A stretch of DNA of 64,000 nucleotides from Clostridia bacterium (GCA_017521465.1 JAFXCN010000025.1:62587-126586); one strand, 5' to 3'; shown: positions 1-9,400, counted from the first letter of the stretch. Program-made: numbers and translations. Notes: generated by a model from the letters alone, not told the origin.

Positions 1-68
1 TTATATACATTATACGTTGCAAATATAAAAATACACGTTATAATCAATAATCCTAATTTTTTAATCAT
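1..68 (-). CDS. 5' end of a pilus-assembly-type membrane protein (partial)
   Basis: The ATG at 68 overlaps the TGA stop of the PilM-PilN-like gene (ATGA), which implies translational coupling. The 22 codons inside the window begin MIKK and continue as an uninterrupted hydrophobic helix, so the product starts with a signal anchor. In type IV pilus operons a PilO-like protein often follows PilN, and a short inner-membrane protein with an N-terminal anchor would fit here. That is inferred only from gene order; the body of the gene lies outside the window. Confidence 0.6.
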   Translation of the reverse strand, partial: MIKKLGLLIITCIFIFATYNVY

Positions 69-1822
69 GGCAATACCCCATTTATATTAATTTTTATTGA
101 AGATGTATCCATGCTTACAACTTCCATATTAACATCTTCAAGAATACCCTCTAGTTTTAATCTTGAAACAAAGTAACCTAATTGAGCATATCTACCAGAT
201 TCTGCAGAAATTTTTACTGTATCACTCTCGTCATAAATTCTAACAGAAGTAACTTTTACTTCTTCTGGAATTGAGAACATCAATCTGCTTAACAAATTCG
301 GAATATCAAATGATCTTTCTTCTTTTGTTTTAATTGTTTCTAATATTCTTTGCAACTTCTCAGTTTTTGCGTCATAGTCTTCTTTTTGAGCACCAATATA
401 AGTAATGTCATTTTCAACAAGTTTGATTTCCTTTTGAGAATCAGCAATTCTTGTATTGGCTACAGAAATCTTTTCATCTAAAAGTTGACCTGTATAATGA
501 GATACTCCAGCATAAGCTGCAAATGCCACAAACGCTGATATTGCAATTCTTGTTAGCCATTCTTCAAACGGATCATAATATTCATCTGAACTACTATCTG
601 CTTCTGCTTTAGGCATCTCTCCAGCTCCACCTAACTGATCAAGTTGTTCAACCTCATCATCAAAAGCAATAGAATTACGTCTGTCTTTAGATTTAACTTT
701 TCGTTTCATTTTGTTGTCTACATTTGTCATCCACTCGTTAGCAACATTCATTATATCTTTCATCGAAATTTGTTTCTTTAACTTGTTTTTGTTAGCCTCG
801 TTTTTTAAGTATCCACCACTAGCAAAGAAATCGGTTTCTTTATTAACACCATCAACACCATACGCTGCTATAGCTAATGCATTATTTACTTCAAGCACAT
901 CTTTGATGCTTGTTCTATCTCTGTTTATAAAGTATGGAATTAAAACTTCACACTTGGCTCCCGTAAAAGCGTCTTCAAAGTATAGGTCAATGTTATTTAT
1001 TATTACACCAGTTCCAGTAATATAAAGATTTCTAAGTGTATCTTTATATTGATACAACGCTGCGATTATTCTTTGTTTTAAATCGTATAATATCGGTAAT
1101 AATATTTCATTTATTTCTTTTGTATCTTCATCCATTGAATAGCTTGTATTCGCATATACATCAACACCTTTGCAAGCATCGTATGCTCGTGAATATGAAT
1201 TATATTTTTCAGAAACACGTGCAAATATTTCGTCCATTCCTAATGGAATAGTAATCAATTCTGCAATTTCACCATTATTAAATACTGTTATTTTTGTATC
1301 ATCTTCTATATTAACAATTGCTGATTTTTCACCAACACCTTTATTTTTTAACAAATGTGCATTTGCAAGACCAACAGATGTAATACCAGTAAGTTTATAT
1401 TGACCAAAAACTTGTCCTAAATTTGTAAGTTCCGTTTGATGAGCAGCGATACAAATAGCCTTATATGTATCTTGATCACCTGTGTTTCTAACCAATATAT
1501 ATCTCATGTCTAACACTGCACTGTTAACATTTTTTTCTTCACATATTGAATTAAAGTTTGTAGTAACCAAAGATTTTACATCTTTTGAACTCAGTTTACT
1601 AAACACATTCACAGATGTATAATCTTCTGTATTTAATCCAACACATATTGGAGTATTTTCACTTTGTGTTTCAGAAATAATTTCTCTAACAGTATCAGCC
1701 AAAGAATCATAAAATTTTATGCCAAAAGAATTAAGCGTAGTAAGAGAAGAAGATTTATCTTTGGTCAATTTTGCATATTTAATTAGATTTTTCTCAATGC
1801 ATATTCCTAAGCAACTTGGCAT
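65..1822 (-). CDS. PilM-PilN-like fusion, type IV pilus/type II secretion inner-membrane platform protein
   Basis: The 585-residue product appears to combine two normally separate proteins. Residues 1-330 look like the actin-fold ATPase PilM, with a phosphate-loop-like segment at the N-terminus (LGICIEKNLIKYAKL), a second beta-hairpin near 168-180 and a TGTGVIINN turn near 267. An acidic linker (about 370-415) leads to one transmembrane helix (about 420-442), a coiled coil and a small alpha/beta domain to the end, which is the PilN layout. In pilus systems PilM binds the cytoplasmic tail of PilN, so a fusion is functionally sensible. The RBS AAGGAG lies 9 bases before the ATG. The next gene overlaps it by ATGA, and an SLH protein lies 30 bases upstream, which suggests an operon for surface pili or DNA uptake. 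The PilM/PilN assignment rests on architecture and weak motifs. Confidence 0.65.
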   Translation of the reverse strand: MPSCLGICIEKNLIKYAKLTKDKSSSLTTLNSFGIKFYDSLADTVREIISETQSENTPICVGLNTEDYTSVNVFSKLSSKDVKSLVTTNFNSICEEKNVNSAVLDMRYILVRNTGDQDTYKAICIAAHQTELTNLGQVFGQYKLTGITSVGLANAHLLKNKGVGEKSAIVNIEDDTKITVFNNGEIAELITIPLGMDEIFARVSEKYNSYSRAYDACKGVDVYANTSYSMDEDTKEINEILLPILYDLKQRIIAALYQYKDTLRNLYITGTGVIINNIDLYFEDAFTGAKCEVLIPYFINRDRTSIKDVLEVNNALAIAAYGVDGVNKETDFFASGGYLKNEANKNKLKKQISMKDIMNVANEWMTNVDNKMKRKVKSKDRRNSIAFDDEVEQLDQLGGAGEMPKAEADSSSDEYYDPFEEWLTRIAISAFVAFAAYAGVSHYTGQLLDEKISVANTRIADSQKEIKLVENDITYIGAQKEDYDAKTEKLQRILETIKTKEERSFDIPNLLSRLMFSIPEEVKVTSVRIYDESDTVKISAESGRYAQLGYFVSRLKLEGILEDVNMEVVSMDTSSIKININGVLP

Positions 1823-1852
1823 ATTATCTTTTGCTCCTTCTAAATATTTTTA

Positions 1853-2680
1853 TTATATTTCTGTAGTATCACTTTCTTCTGTTTCTTCTACTTCCTCAAT
1901 TACAGGATTAAAATCATATATTTCAAATCTATACAAGAAAGTTAACATTTCAGAATATGTTATTTGTTTGTCTAGCATTAAGTCTGATTGGTATCCAAGT
2001 AAAACACCAGCTTCATTAAAGCTTGTAATTATTTCGCTTTCAGTTAAACCTTGAGAAGATAGCAAATCAAACATTAATAACAAAAATTCTTTTCTTGTAA
2101 CCTCTCCTGCATATGGAATTATACCATAGTTAAATATTTCTGCATTTCTAACTCTTCCCAAACGTGAAAGAGCAAGTTCTCTATATTCTCTATCATTTAT
2201 AATGGTAGCAGCTTTGTATTGAGATAGTCTCAAATACAAGTCTATATTTTTTACACTATTTCTAACCAAATAATTTTTATATTGTTCAAAAGTTCCTCTT
2301 GCATGTTCAACATAACTTTCGACTTGTCTATATTCGTCAGGCGTTAATGATGGTTTTGATATATACGTATTAATTAATCCAAATAAACCAGCAACAACAT
2401 TATTTAAATAAGTCATATCATCTACATGATGTGCTAATTTCCCTTCTGGTTGTACGCCTTTCAAATCTAAATATTTTAATATTATAGAATAAAAATCTGA
2501 ATGGGTTACAACTTGGTTTAATTGTGATCTAGATTTAACAGAAGTAAGTCCTCTTGTTAATCCCCATTCATAACCAGGAGTTGCCCACCAGGCAGCAAAC
2601 GATACATTAGATGTGAACAATACAATTGTTAACAATAAAAACGCAATAATTTGTTTTGAACTTTTAAAATGTTTTTTCAT
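1853..2680 (-). CDS. Secreted protein with S-layer-homology-like domains
   Basis: 275 residues. The N-terminus is a classic signal peptide: KK charges, a hydrophobic core at 11-26 and an SFA-A cleavage site near residue 30. Three stretches fit the SLH pattern of an alternating G/A core followed by an acidic 'xxExxxLLxxL' helix: about 31-75, 172-210 and 217-255. The acidic tail EEVEETEESDTTE ends the protein. SLH modules usually bind pyruvylated secondary cell-wall polymer, so a wall-attached role is likely. The gene lies just upstream of the PilM-PilN fusion on the same strand and may anchor that apparatus. The ATG at 2680 has an AAAAGGTG ribosome-binding site. Confidence 0.65.
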   Translation of the reverse strand: MKKHFKSSKQIIAFLLLTIVLFTSNVSFAAWWATPGYEWGLTRGLTSVKSRSQLNQVVTHSDFYSIILKYLDLKGVQPEGKLAHHVDDMTYLNNVVAGLFGLINTYISKPSLTPDEYRQVESYVEHARGTFEQYKNYLVRNSVKNIDLYLRLSQYKAATIINDREYRELALSRLGRVRNAEIFNYGIIPYAGEVTRKEFLLLMFDLLSSQGLTESEIITSFNEAGVLLGYQSDLMLDKQITYSEMLTFLYRFEIYDFNPVIEEVEETEESDTTEI

Positions 2681-2872
2681 TTTTTCACACCTTTTCCATT
2701 ATAATCTTTTCGTTAGTATTTCTATTTATTTATTAAATATACTATTTTTTGCAACATTAATCGGCAATATCCCTAATCATTTACCTGTATTTTATCTTTT
2801 AATATAATCCTTTGCAATACTTGTTGGTGAAATGTAATATTTTTGTAATATTTCTGTAACAATTGTCGTTTT

Positions 2873-4021
2873 TTATTTCTTTAATTTGCGTAATTTGTTT
2901 ACGTTTTCAGCAATTTTTTCTACGATATACTCCAAATCGGATTTAGAGCTATTTTCACCAAACGTGACTCTAAGCGTAGCATTAGCAAGTTCATCTGATA
3001 ACCCTATCGCTTTTAACACATGCGAAGGTGTAGCAAGCCCCGCCGTACAAGCCGACGCACTTGAAACATATATTTTATCTTCGGACAACATTAAAAGTAA
3101 CGAGGCACCGCCCACACCCTCAAACGATATATTCGCATTCCCAGGTAACCTTTTCGTTTTATCGCCATTCAATCTAACATTAGGAACTCTCTCAAAAATT
3201 TTTTCAATATATTCATCGCGTACATTAATTAGTTTTTCAGCATGTTCTTCTAAATTGCTCATTGCCAGCTCAATAGCTTTTCCCATTCCAACAATACCCG
3301 GTAAATTCTCAGTTCCAGCTCGCTTATGCTTTTCTTGATGACCGCCAGATATTATTGATTGAAAATTATATTTCTTTCTAATATATAATGCGCCAACTCC
3401 TTTAGGTCCGTAAAACTTATGTGCAGAAAGTGACAAAGCACCTATATCCATTTTTTTAACATCAATTTTTAAATTTCCTACAGCTTGGACTGCATCTGTG
3501 TGAAAAAGAACACCATTTTGCTTTGCTATTTTTGCAATCTCATCAACTGGTTGTATCGTGCCAATTTCATTGTTTGCAAGCATAATAGAAATCAAAAGTG
3601 TTTGTGAATTTACGCTTTGCTTTAATTGTTCCAAATCAACAAAGCCATTTTCGTCAACATCCAAATAGGTAATTTCAAAACCTTCTTTTTCTAGCATTTT
3701 GCATGTTTCTAAAACAGCCATATGTTCAATTTTGCTCGTAATAATATGATTACCTTTATCCTTATTTGCCCTCGCATACCCCTTAATAATCAAATTATCT
3801 GCTTCCGAACCACCAGACGTAAAATAGATTTCATCCGCATCAGCGCCAATTGCCTTAGCCACTTGTTCTCTTGCGTGTTCTACAGCTTCGCGAGAATCTT
3901 TTGCAATCTTATACATCGAAGAAGGATTTGCAAATTTATCACAAAAGAACGGCAACATAACATCTAGTACTTCTGGCTTAACATATGTTGTGGCTGCATG
4001 ATCTAAATAAAACTCTTTCAT
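2873..4021 (-). CDS. nifS: Cysteine desulfurase (NifS/IscS family)
   Basis: A PLP-dependent class V aminotransferase-fold enzyme that takes sulfur from L-cysteine to form a protein persulfide for Fe-S clusters and tRNA thiolation. All hallmarks are present in 382 residues: DHAATT at 7-12, the stacking His100 in IEHMA, Asp176 in FHTDAVQ, the Schiff-base Lys202 in SAHKFYGPKG, and the mobile-loop Cys325 in SSASACTAG. The loop length matches group I NifS/IscS rather than SufS. No iscU or mnmA is adjacent, so the sulfur acceptor cannot be inferred here. The ATG has GAGGTG upstream, and no terminator-like hairpin is obvious after the stop. Confidence 0.93.
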   Translation of the reverse strand: MKEFYLDHAATTYVKPEVLDVMLPFFCDKFANPSSMYKIAKDSREAVEHAREQVAKAIGADADEIYFTSGGSEADNLIIKGYARANKDKGNHIITSKIEHMAVLETCKMLEKEGFEITYLDVDENGFVDLEQLKQSVNSQTLLISIMLANNEIGTIQPVDEIAKIAKQNGVLFHTDAVQAVGNLKIDVKKMDIGALSLSAHKFYGPKGVGALYIRKKYNFQSIISGGHQEKHKRAGTENLPGIVGMGKAIELAMSNLEEHAEKLINVRDEYIEKIFERVPNVRLNGDKTKRLPGNANISFEGVGGASLLLMLSEDKIYVSSASACTAGLATPSHVLKAIGLSDELANATLRVTFGENSSKSDLEYIVEKIAENVNKLRKLKK

Positions 4022-4150
4022 AAAACACCTCTTTCGTCAAAATCTCTACAATATACTATGTATTTTTAACCAAAAAAGATACTTTTATTTGTCCTATTTT
4101 TGCACGCCACTTTTCATAACAAAATGTTATATTTTTACCTTGCTAACAAA

Positions 4151-4825
4151 TTATAAATATTTCTTTATTTCATTATATATTTCAGAATGAATATTTTCTA
4201 TCGTTCTTATATTATTCTCTTCATCGCAACATTTAATATGATTCCAATTATATTTTTTTGCAACATACATACCAGCATCATATGCCGCTTCCAAATGTTC
4301 TTTATTGCTTTCATGAATATCTTTTTGTGTTTCATTATTAATTTTATTTAATCTATTTTTCATAAGTTCTTCAGATTTTTCTATAGGCATATCCAAGAAG
4401 AAAACTTCTGTAGGTATAGGAAGTCCTAAATCTTTAAATTCAAAATTATATAGCCAATCTAAAAACTTATCGCGTTCTTCAATGTCTTTTATCTTTCCTG
4501 CTTGATGAACCATATTAGCAGTAGTATACCTATCCAAAATAATAACCTTACCACTTTCAATGGCTGCTTTCATTTCTTGCATATAACATGCGTATCTATC
4601 AAGTGCATAAAAAGTAGACGCTGTGTACGGACTAATTGCTTGCGCATCCGTACCAAATTCTCCACCTAAATACATTTTTACCAATGATGATGACGGATTA
4701 TCATATCTTGGAAAACTAAATTTTGCATACTCAATATTTTCTCTATCAAACGCCTCACACAACTTCTCAAGTTGTGTCTGCTTACCGCTTCCATCAGTTC
4801 CATCTATAACAAAAATTTTATTCAT
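4151..4825 (-). CDS. tmk: Thymidylate kinase
   Basis: Phosphorylates dTMP to dTDP in the cytosol. The P-loop is unusual but intact (GTDGSGK, residues 9-15, followed by QTQ), the DRY motif lies near residue 97 (LDRYTTANMVHQ), and the length of 224 residues is normal. The start codon shares four bases (ATGA, 4825-4822) with the stop of the upstream transposase gene, so the tmk RBS (GGAGG, about 4836-4841) lies inside that reading frame. The deviant P-loop resembles a clostridial subgroup of dTMP kinase-like proteins; deoxyguanosine-type kinase activity cannot be excluded by eye. Confidence 0.85.
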   Translation of the reverse strand: MNKIFVIDGTDGSGKQTQLEKLCEAFDRENIEYAKFSFPRYDNPSSSLVKMYLGGEFGTDAQAISPYTASTFYALDRYACYMQEMKAAIESGKVIILDRYTTANMVHQAGKIKDIEERDKFLDWLYNFEFKDLGLPIPTEVFFLDMPIEKSEELMKNRLNKINNETQKDIHESNKEHLEAAYDAGMYVAKKYNWNHIKCCDEENNIRTIENIHSEIYNEIKKYL

Positions 4826-5688
4826 AACAGCACCTCCGAAAACATGTTATCACAACAAATTTTCTTTGTCACTATCAATGTATTATTTTTGCCCCGCCAC
4901 TTCACGCCAGTTTTTCCGGTATTTTTACCCCGGTCATTTTTTTCTTTCGCAAGTATTTCACTAATATATTTAGGACTAACATTAAAAATTTCTGCCATTT
5001 TTATACAACTTATTCTCTTTTCTTTTCTTAAATATACAACCAGCTTATTTCTTTTTTCTACAGGTAATTTATATATTTCATATAAATTTTTAAGTCCTGT
5101 ATATTCTTTCATACACTCAACAGCATATTCTGTGCTTCTAAAAAATAATTCATCCGAATTATTCTTTACCTTCAATACCTGCGCAGAATCAAATTTGCAT
5201 TCATCTATTGGAAAATATTCTAAGAAGATACTCCTATCAACATATTTTTCCCTTTTAAAATATTCATTATAACTGCTCCAACGATATTGGCTCGGATGCG
5301 AAACAATATTAGCTTTCACAGGATTATTATGCACATATAATATTGCATTCAACAGATATTTTTCATCTTCGATATTTTCATTATGAAATTTGGCACGAAA
5401 CAAAGCATTCTGCCTATGATATTTCTCGTTGTACCACTTTGCATAATGTCCTGCAACTTTCATAATTAATTTTGAAATTTTTTGAGGATCTCTTTCTTTT
5501 AGAATTAAATGAACATGATTTTTCATAAGAACATAAGAAATTAGAATTGTAGATGCTTCTTGTTTACTTCGAAGCAGATTTAGAAAAAATTTACAATCTT
5601 CAGGACTATTAAAAATAGTCATCTTATTATTGCCTTTCAATACAATATGTTCAATCCCCCAAGAACTAAAAATTCGTTTCTTTGACAC
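4822..5688 (-). CDS. REP-associated tyrosine transposase (RAYT, IS200-like Y1 HUH)
   Basis: A 288-residue HUH single-strand transposase. The HUH motif HVH is at residues 58-60 (MKNHVHLILK), and the catalytic tyrosine is most likely Tyr118, just before HNNPVKA. A helix-turn-helix near 235-252 (IKMAEIFNVSPKYISEIL) extends the core. RAYTs are single-copy, domesticated relatives of IS200 that process palindromic REP repeats instead of mobilising their own gene. Here copies of one short repeat lie upstream in plus orientation (5786-5908) and inside the 3' end in minus orientation (4887-4938), which is a REPtron layout. The repeat encodes about 15 residues of the C-terminus (GKNTGKTGVKWRGKN), and the frame then runs on to overlap tmk. 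The native stop may therefore have been lost. Confidence 0.85.
   Translation of the reverse strand: MSKKRIFSSWGIEHIVLKGNNKMTIFNSPEDCKFFLNLLRSKQEASTILISYVLMKNHVHLILKERDPQKISKLIMKVAGHYAKWYNEKYHRQNALFRAKFHNENIEDEKYLLNAILYVHNNPVKANIVSHPSQYRWSSYNEYFKREKYVDRSIFLEYFPIDECKFDSAQVLKVKNNSDELFFRSTEYAVECMKEYTGLKNLYEIYKLPVEKRNKLVVYLRKEKRISCIKMAEIFNVSPKYISEILAKEKNDRGKNTGKTGVKWRGKNNTLIVTKKICCDNMFSEVLL
4887..4938 (-). repeat. REP-like repeat unit within the 3' end of the RAYT gene
   Basis: On the minus strand this reads ACCGGAAAAACTGGCGTGAAGTGGCGGGGC followed by an A-run. The same unit occurs three times on the plus strand at 5811-5908. The copy is translated as part of the RAYT C-terminus. Its inverted orientation relative to the upstream cluster brackets the transposase gene. 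Confidence 0.8.
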
Positions 5689-5785
5689 AATCTCAACTCC
5701 TTGAATGGATATTTTAATTTTATTATATATACTCTTCTTCTCTTTTCAACATATTTTGAATGACAAATTTCGACAAAAACATATC

Positions 5786-5908
5786 TGCCCTGGGCAAAAA
5801 AGGTAAGATTTCCGGTGAAAAGTGGCGGGGCGAAAATACCGGAAATTCTGGTGTGAAGTGGCCGGGCAAAAAAGCCTGAAAAGCTGGTGTGAAGTGGCCG
5901 GGCTAAAA
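5786..5908 (+). repeat. Cluster of REP-like repeat units upstream of the RAYT gene
   Basis: Units at 5811-5836, 5838-5871 and 5873-5908, plus a degenerate one at 5786-5806, share the core CTGGTGTGAAGTGGCCGGGC with A-rich spacers of 33-36 bp period. They fill the space between the RAYT promoter region and the ileS terminator. The repeats keep an open frame by chance; I do not regard that as a gene. Confidence 0.82.
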
Positions 5909-5914
5909 TGCACG

Positions 5915-5942
5915 AAAAAAAGACGGGGATTACTCCCCATCT
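5915..5942 (-). terminator. Rho-independent terminator of ileS
   Basis: On the minus strand a GATGGGGAGTAATCCCCGTC hairpin is followed by seven T residues, starting four bases after the ileS stop codon. Confidence 0.85.
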
Positions 5943-5946
5943 TTCT

Positions 5947-8900
5947 TTAGCATACTATTAGTTTTACTTTTATTTTTTCTCCGTTTATGTCTAGTTCTGT
6001 TCCGTCATTTTCTTTTGATTCGATTTTGTCTGACAATGTTTCATCTGCTATTTGTGCTTTGTTGTTTTCGATTATTGTAGCTAATTTGTCATTTCCTTCA
6101 TAGTACATTTCGATATGATTTTGCACTTCAAAGCCTGAATCTTTTCTTAGGTTTTGGATTTTTGAGATGTATTCTCTTACATATCCTTCTTCTATTAGTT
6201 CTGGTGTTAGTTCTATATCAAGCACTACTGTTACTCCATTTTCTTGACTTGATACGTATTTTTCTGATTTTGTTGTTTCTACTAATAGATCTTCTTCTAG
6301 CAATTCAACTACTTCGTCTCCTACATTTAATGTTACTTTTCCGTTTGCTTTTAATTCTTTTACAAATTCTGTTCCATTTCCGTTTCGTAAAATTTCATTT
6401 ATTTTTGGTAGTGATTTTCCGTATTTTGGTCCTACTGTTTTTAAGTTTGGTTTTACATTGTATGATACGAATTCACTTGCATCTTCTACAAATTCTATTG
6501 CTTTTACGTTTAATTCTTCTGTTATTATGTAGTAGTATGCTTCGTCTAATTTTCTCTTTGTTCCTACATATGCTTTTGATAGCACTTGTCTGTTTTTGAT
6601 GTTTGATACATTTCTGCACGCTCTTCCTTGTGTTACTATTTCAAGTACTAGTTCCATGTTTTCTTCTAGTTTTTCGTCTATGTAGTTTGAATCTGCAACT
6701 GGGAAGTCGCATAAGTGGATACTTTCTGGTGCGTTCTCATCTACATTTCTAACTAAGTTTTGATATATTTCTTCTGTCATGAATGGTACGAATGGTGCAC
6801 ATACTTTTGATAAGGTTACTAAGCATGTGTATAATGTCATGTATGCATTTATCTTATCTTGTTCCATTCCTTTTGCCCAGAATCTTTCTCTACATCTTCT
6901 TACATACCAGTTGCTTAATTCATCTACGAAGTCTTGTATTGCTCTTGATGCTTCTGTTATTTTGTATTCTGTCATTGATTCGTCAACGAACTTTATTAAT
7001 GAGTTTAATTTTGACAATGCCCATTTATCCATTTGTGATAATTTTTCATACTCCAATTTATATTCCATCGGATTGAATTGGTCTATGTCTGCATATAGCA
7101 CATAGAATGCATATGTGTTCCAAAGTGTTCCCATGAATTTTCTTTGATATTCGCTTACCGCATCATCATAAAATCTTGTTGGTAACCATGGTGATGAGCT
7201 TGCACAGAAATACCATCTTACTGCATCTGCACCTTGTTTGTCTAATACTGACCATGGATCTACTACGTTTCCTTTATGCTTACTCATTTTTAATCCATCT
7301 TTATCTTGTACATGTCCTAGCACTAAACAATTTTCGAATGGTGATTTATCAAATAGCAATGTTGATATTGCCATAAGTGTGTAGAACCATCCTCTTGTTT
7401 GGTCTATCGCTTCACTAATGAATTGTGCTGGGAAATGTTTTTCAAATAATTCTTTATTTTCAAACGGATAGTGGTATTGTGCAAATGGCATTGAACCAGA
7501 GTCAAACCAACAGTCTATTACATATGGTACTCTGTGCATGTCTTTTCCACATTCATCACATTTAATTGTTATTTCGTCTATGTATGGTTTGTGTAATTCT
7601 ATATCATCTGGAACATCGTTTCCTAATTTCTTTAATTCTTCTATGCTTCCTATTGTGTGATAATGTCCGCATTCACATTCCCATACTGGAAGTGGTGTTC
7701 CCCAATATCTTGAACGAGATAATCCCCAGTCTATTACATTTTCTAAGAAGTTCCCAAATCTTCCTTCTTTGATGTTGTCTGGCATCCAATTTACTGTATT
7801 ATTGTTTTTTACTAATCTATCTCTTAATTCAGACATTCTTATAAACCATGTGTCGATTGCATAGTATAGAAGTGGTGTGTCACATCTCCAACAGAATGGA
7901 TATGAGTGTTCATATGGAAGTGCTGCAAATAATAGTCCTCTTTCTTCTAAATCATTTAAAACTAATTTATCTGCATCTTTTACAAATGTTCCTGCCCATT
8001 CTCCTGTTTCTTTAGAGAAGTTTCCTTGTTCATCTACTAATTGTACAAATGGCAATTTGTTATCTTTTCCAACTCTTGAGTCGTCTTCACCAAATGCTGG
8101 AGCTATATGTACGATACCTGTACCATCAGTAAGTGTTACATAGTTGTCTGCAACAACATACCACGCTTTTTCTTCTGGTTCTACAAAGTGATATAATGGT
8201 TCGTATTGCATTCCACAAAGTTCGTCTCCTAACCATTCTTTTTCTTGTTCGTATTCACCATCGATTACACTTGGTATTAACGCTTCAGCTAATATGTATC
8301 TTTCTCCATTTTCTACTTTTATTTGCACATATTTATCTTTTGGACTTACACATAATGCAACGTTTGAAGGTAATGTCCATGGTGTTGTTGTCCAAGCTAA
8401 TAAGTATGTATTTTCTTCATTTACTACTTTGAATTTTGCTATACATGATGTTTCTTTTACATCTTTATATCCTTGTGCTACTTCATGTGATGAAAGTGAT
8501 GTTCCACATCTTGGGCAGTATGGTACTATCTTGTGACCTTTATACAAAAGACCTTTATCTGATATTGTTTTTAATGCCCACCATACTGATTCGATATAGT
8601 TGTTTTCATATGTTACATATGGATGTTCCATGTCAGCCCAGAATCCAACTCTGTCGCTCATTACTTCCCATTCGTGTTTATATTTCCAAACACTTTCTTT
8701 ACATTGTTTGATAAATGGTTCTACACCATATTTTTCTATTTCTGGTTTTCCATTTATTCCAAGTAGTTTTTCAACTTCAAGTTCTACTGGAAGTCCATGT
8801 GTATCCCAACCAGCTTTTCTTGGAACTTCGTATCCCTTCATTGTCCAAAATCTAGGCACAACGTCTTTGAATACTCTTGTTTCGATATGTCCTATATGTG

Positions 8901-9108
8901 GCTTTCCATTAGCTGTTGGTGGCCCATCATAAAACATAAATGTTTGATGTCCTTCTCTAGCTTTTATACTCTTTTTGAAAATGTCATTTTTCTTCCAAAA
9001 TTCTACTACATTTTTTTCTCTTTCAACGAAATTTAAATCTGTTGAAACTTTGTTGTACAATTTTTTCACTTCATTTGTAACTTCTCCATGTGCGCATTCT
9101 TTACACAT
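5947..9108 (-). CDS. ileS: Isoleucyl-tRNA synthetase, long form
   Basis: Class I aminoacyl-tRNA synthetase charging tRNA-Ile. The HIGH motif is at residues 71-74 and the KMSK loop near 607 reads KMSKHKGN. CP1 editing-domain landmarks (GWDTHGLPVE, TTPWTLPSN, SRSRYWGTP) are in order. At 1053 residues it is longer than the usual bacterial IleRS of about 930. The KMSKH signature and the absence of the usual C-terminal zinc finger match the eukaryote-like type 2 enzymes, some of which tolerate mupirocin; that is inference. An uncommon N-terminal CKEC segment precedes the catalytic core. Expression is controlled by the T-box leader upstream, and a terminator follows directly. Confidence 0.95.
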   Translation of the reverse strand: MCKECAHGEVTNEVKKLYNKVSTDLNFVEREKNVVEFWKKNDIFKKSIKAREGHQTFMFYDGPPTANGKPHIGHIETRVFKDVVPRFWTMKGYEVPRKAGWDTHGLPVELEVEKLLGINGKPEIEKYGVEPFIKQCKESVWKYKHEWEVMSDRVGFWADMEHPYVTYENNYIESVWWALKTISDKGLLYKGHKIVPYCPRCGTSLSSHEVAQGYKDVKETSCIAKFKVVNEENTYLLAWTTTPWTLPSNVALCVSPKDKYVQIKVENGERYILAEALIPSVIDGEYEQEKEWLGDELCGMQYEPLYHFVEPEEKAWYVVADNYVTLTDGTGIVHIAPAFGEDDSRVGKDNKLPFVQLVDEQGNFSKETGEWAGTFVKDADKLVLNDLEERGLLFAALPYEHSYPFCWRCDTPLLYYAIDTWFIRMSELRDRLVKNNNTVNWMPDNIKEGRFGNFLENVIDWGLSRSRYWGTPLPVWECECGHYHTIGSIEELKKLGNDVPDDIELHKPYIDEITIKCDECGKDMHRVPYVIDCWFDSGSMPFAQYHYPFENKELFEKHFPAQFISEAIDQTRGWFYTLMAISTLLFDKSPFENCLVLGHVQDKDGLKMSKHKGNVVDPWSVLDKQGADAVRWYFCASSSPWLPTRFYDDAVSEYQRKFMGTLWNTYAFYVLYADIDQFNPMEYKLEYEKLSQMDKWALSKLNSLIKFVDESMTEYKITEASRAIQDFVDELSNWYVRRCRERFWAKGMEQDKINAYMTLYTCLVTLSKVCAPFVPFMTEEIYQNLVRNVDENAPESIHLCDFPVADSNYIDEKLEENMELVLEIVTQGRACRNVSNIKNRQVLSKAYVGTKRKLDEAYYYIITEELNVKAIEFVEDASEFVSYNVKPNLKTVGPKYGKSLPKINEILRNGNGTEFVKELKANGKVTLNVGDEVVELLEEDLLVETTKSEKYVSSQENGVTVVLDIELTPELIEEGYVREYISKIQNLRKDSGFEVQNHIEMYYEGNDKLATIIENNKAQIADETLSDKIESKENDGTELDINGEKIKVKLIVC

Positions 9109-9165
9109 TTCCTCGTTCCTCCTTTAAATTATATTAATTTTCTATGTTAGTTTTATATATACAAA

Positions 9166-9394
9166 AAGTTTCGCCCTATATATCTAGGACGAAACTTGAA
9201 ATTCGCTATACCACCTACATACTAACATATGGATTTCCTATAACGTGGAAAATTCGTTAAATCTTACTAAAGTTTCAGATTTAAAACTCAAAGGTGATTT
9301 TCAATGCATTTTCCGTTCTTGGGCTTCCACCATCCCCAATTCGCTATAACTTCCACATACATCTACTGTCCTTTTCAAAGTCTTTATATTCATG
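9166..9394 (-). promoter_or_regulatory. T-box riboswitch, isoleucine-specific leader of ileS
   Basis: The transcribed leader carries a stem I region with the AGTTATAGCGAATTGGGGATGGTGG pattern (in pieces), a specifier ATC at 9298-9296 within AAAATCACC, and the T-box core AGGTGGTATAGCG at 9216-9204, whose TGGT bulge would pair with the acceptor end ACCA. A terminator hairpin follows (9197-9166, AAGTTTCG...CGAAACTT then T residues). Uncharged tRNA-Ile would favour the antiterminator and so ileS expression. ATC is an isoleucine codon, which agrees with the downstream gene. Confidence 0.92.
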
Positions 9395-9400
9395 TTAATT

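Noticed and set aside
5746..5940. 64-codon minus-strand frame upstream of the RAYT gene.
   Set aside because: It consists of translated REP units (repeated FxPATSHQ), with no RBS, and overlaps the ileS terminator.
5947..9108. Many plus-strand frames across ileS and the other long minus-strand genes.
   Set aside because: They are shadows: Leu/Ile/Ser-rich, without RBS and covered by clearly conserved proteins on the other strand.
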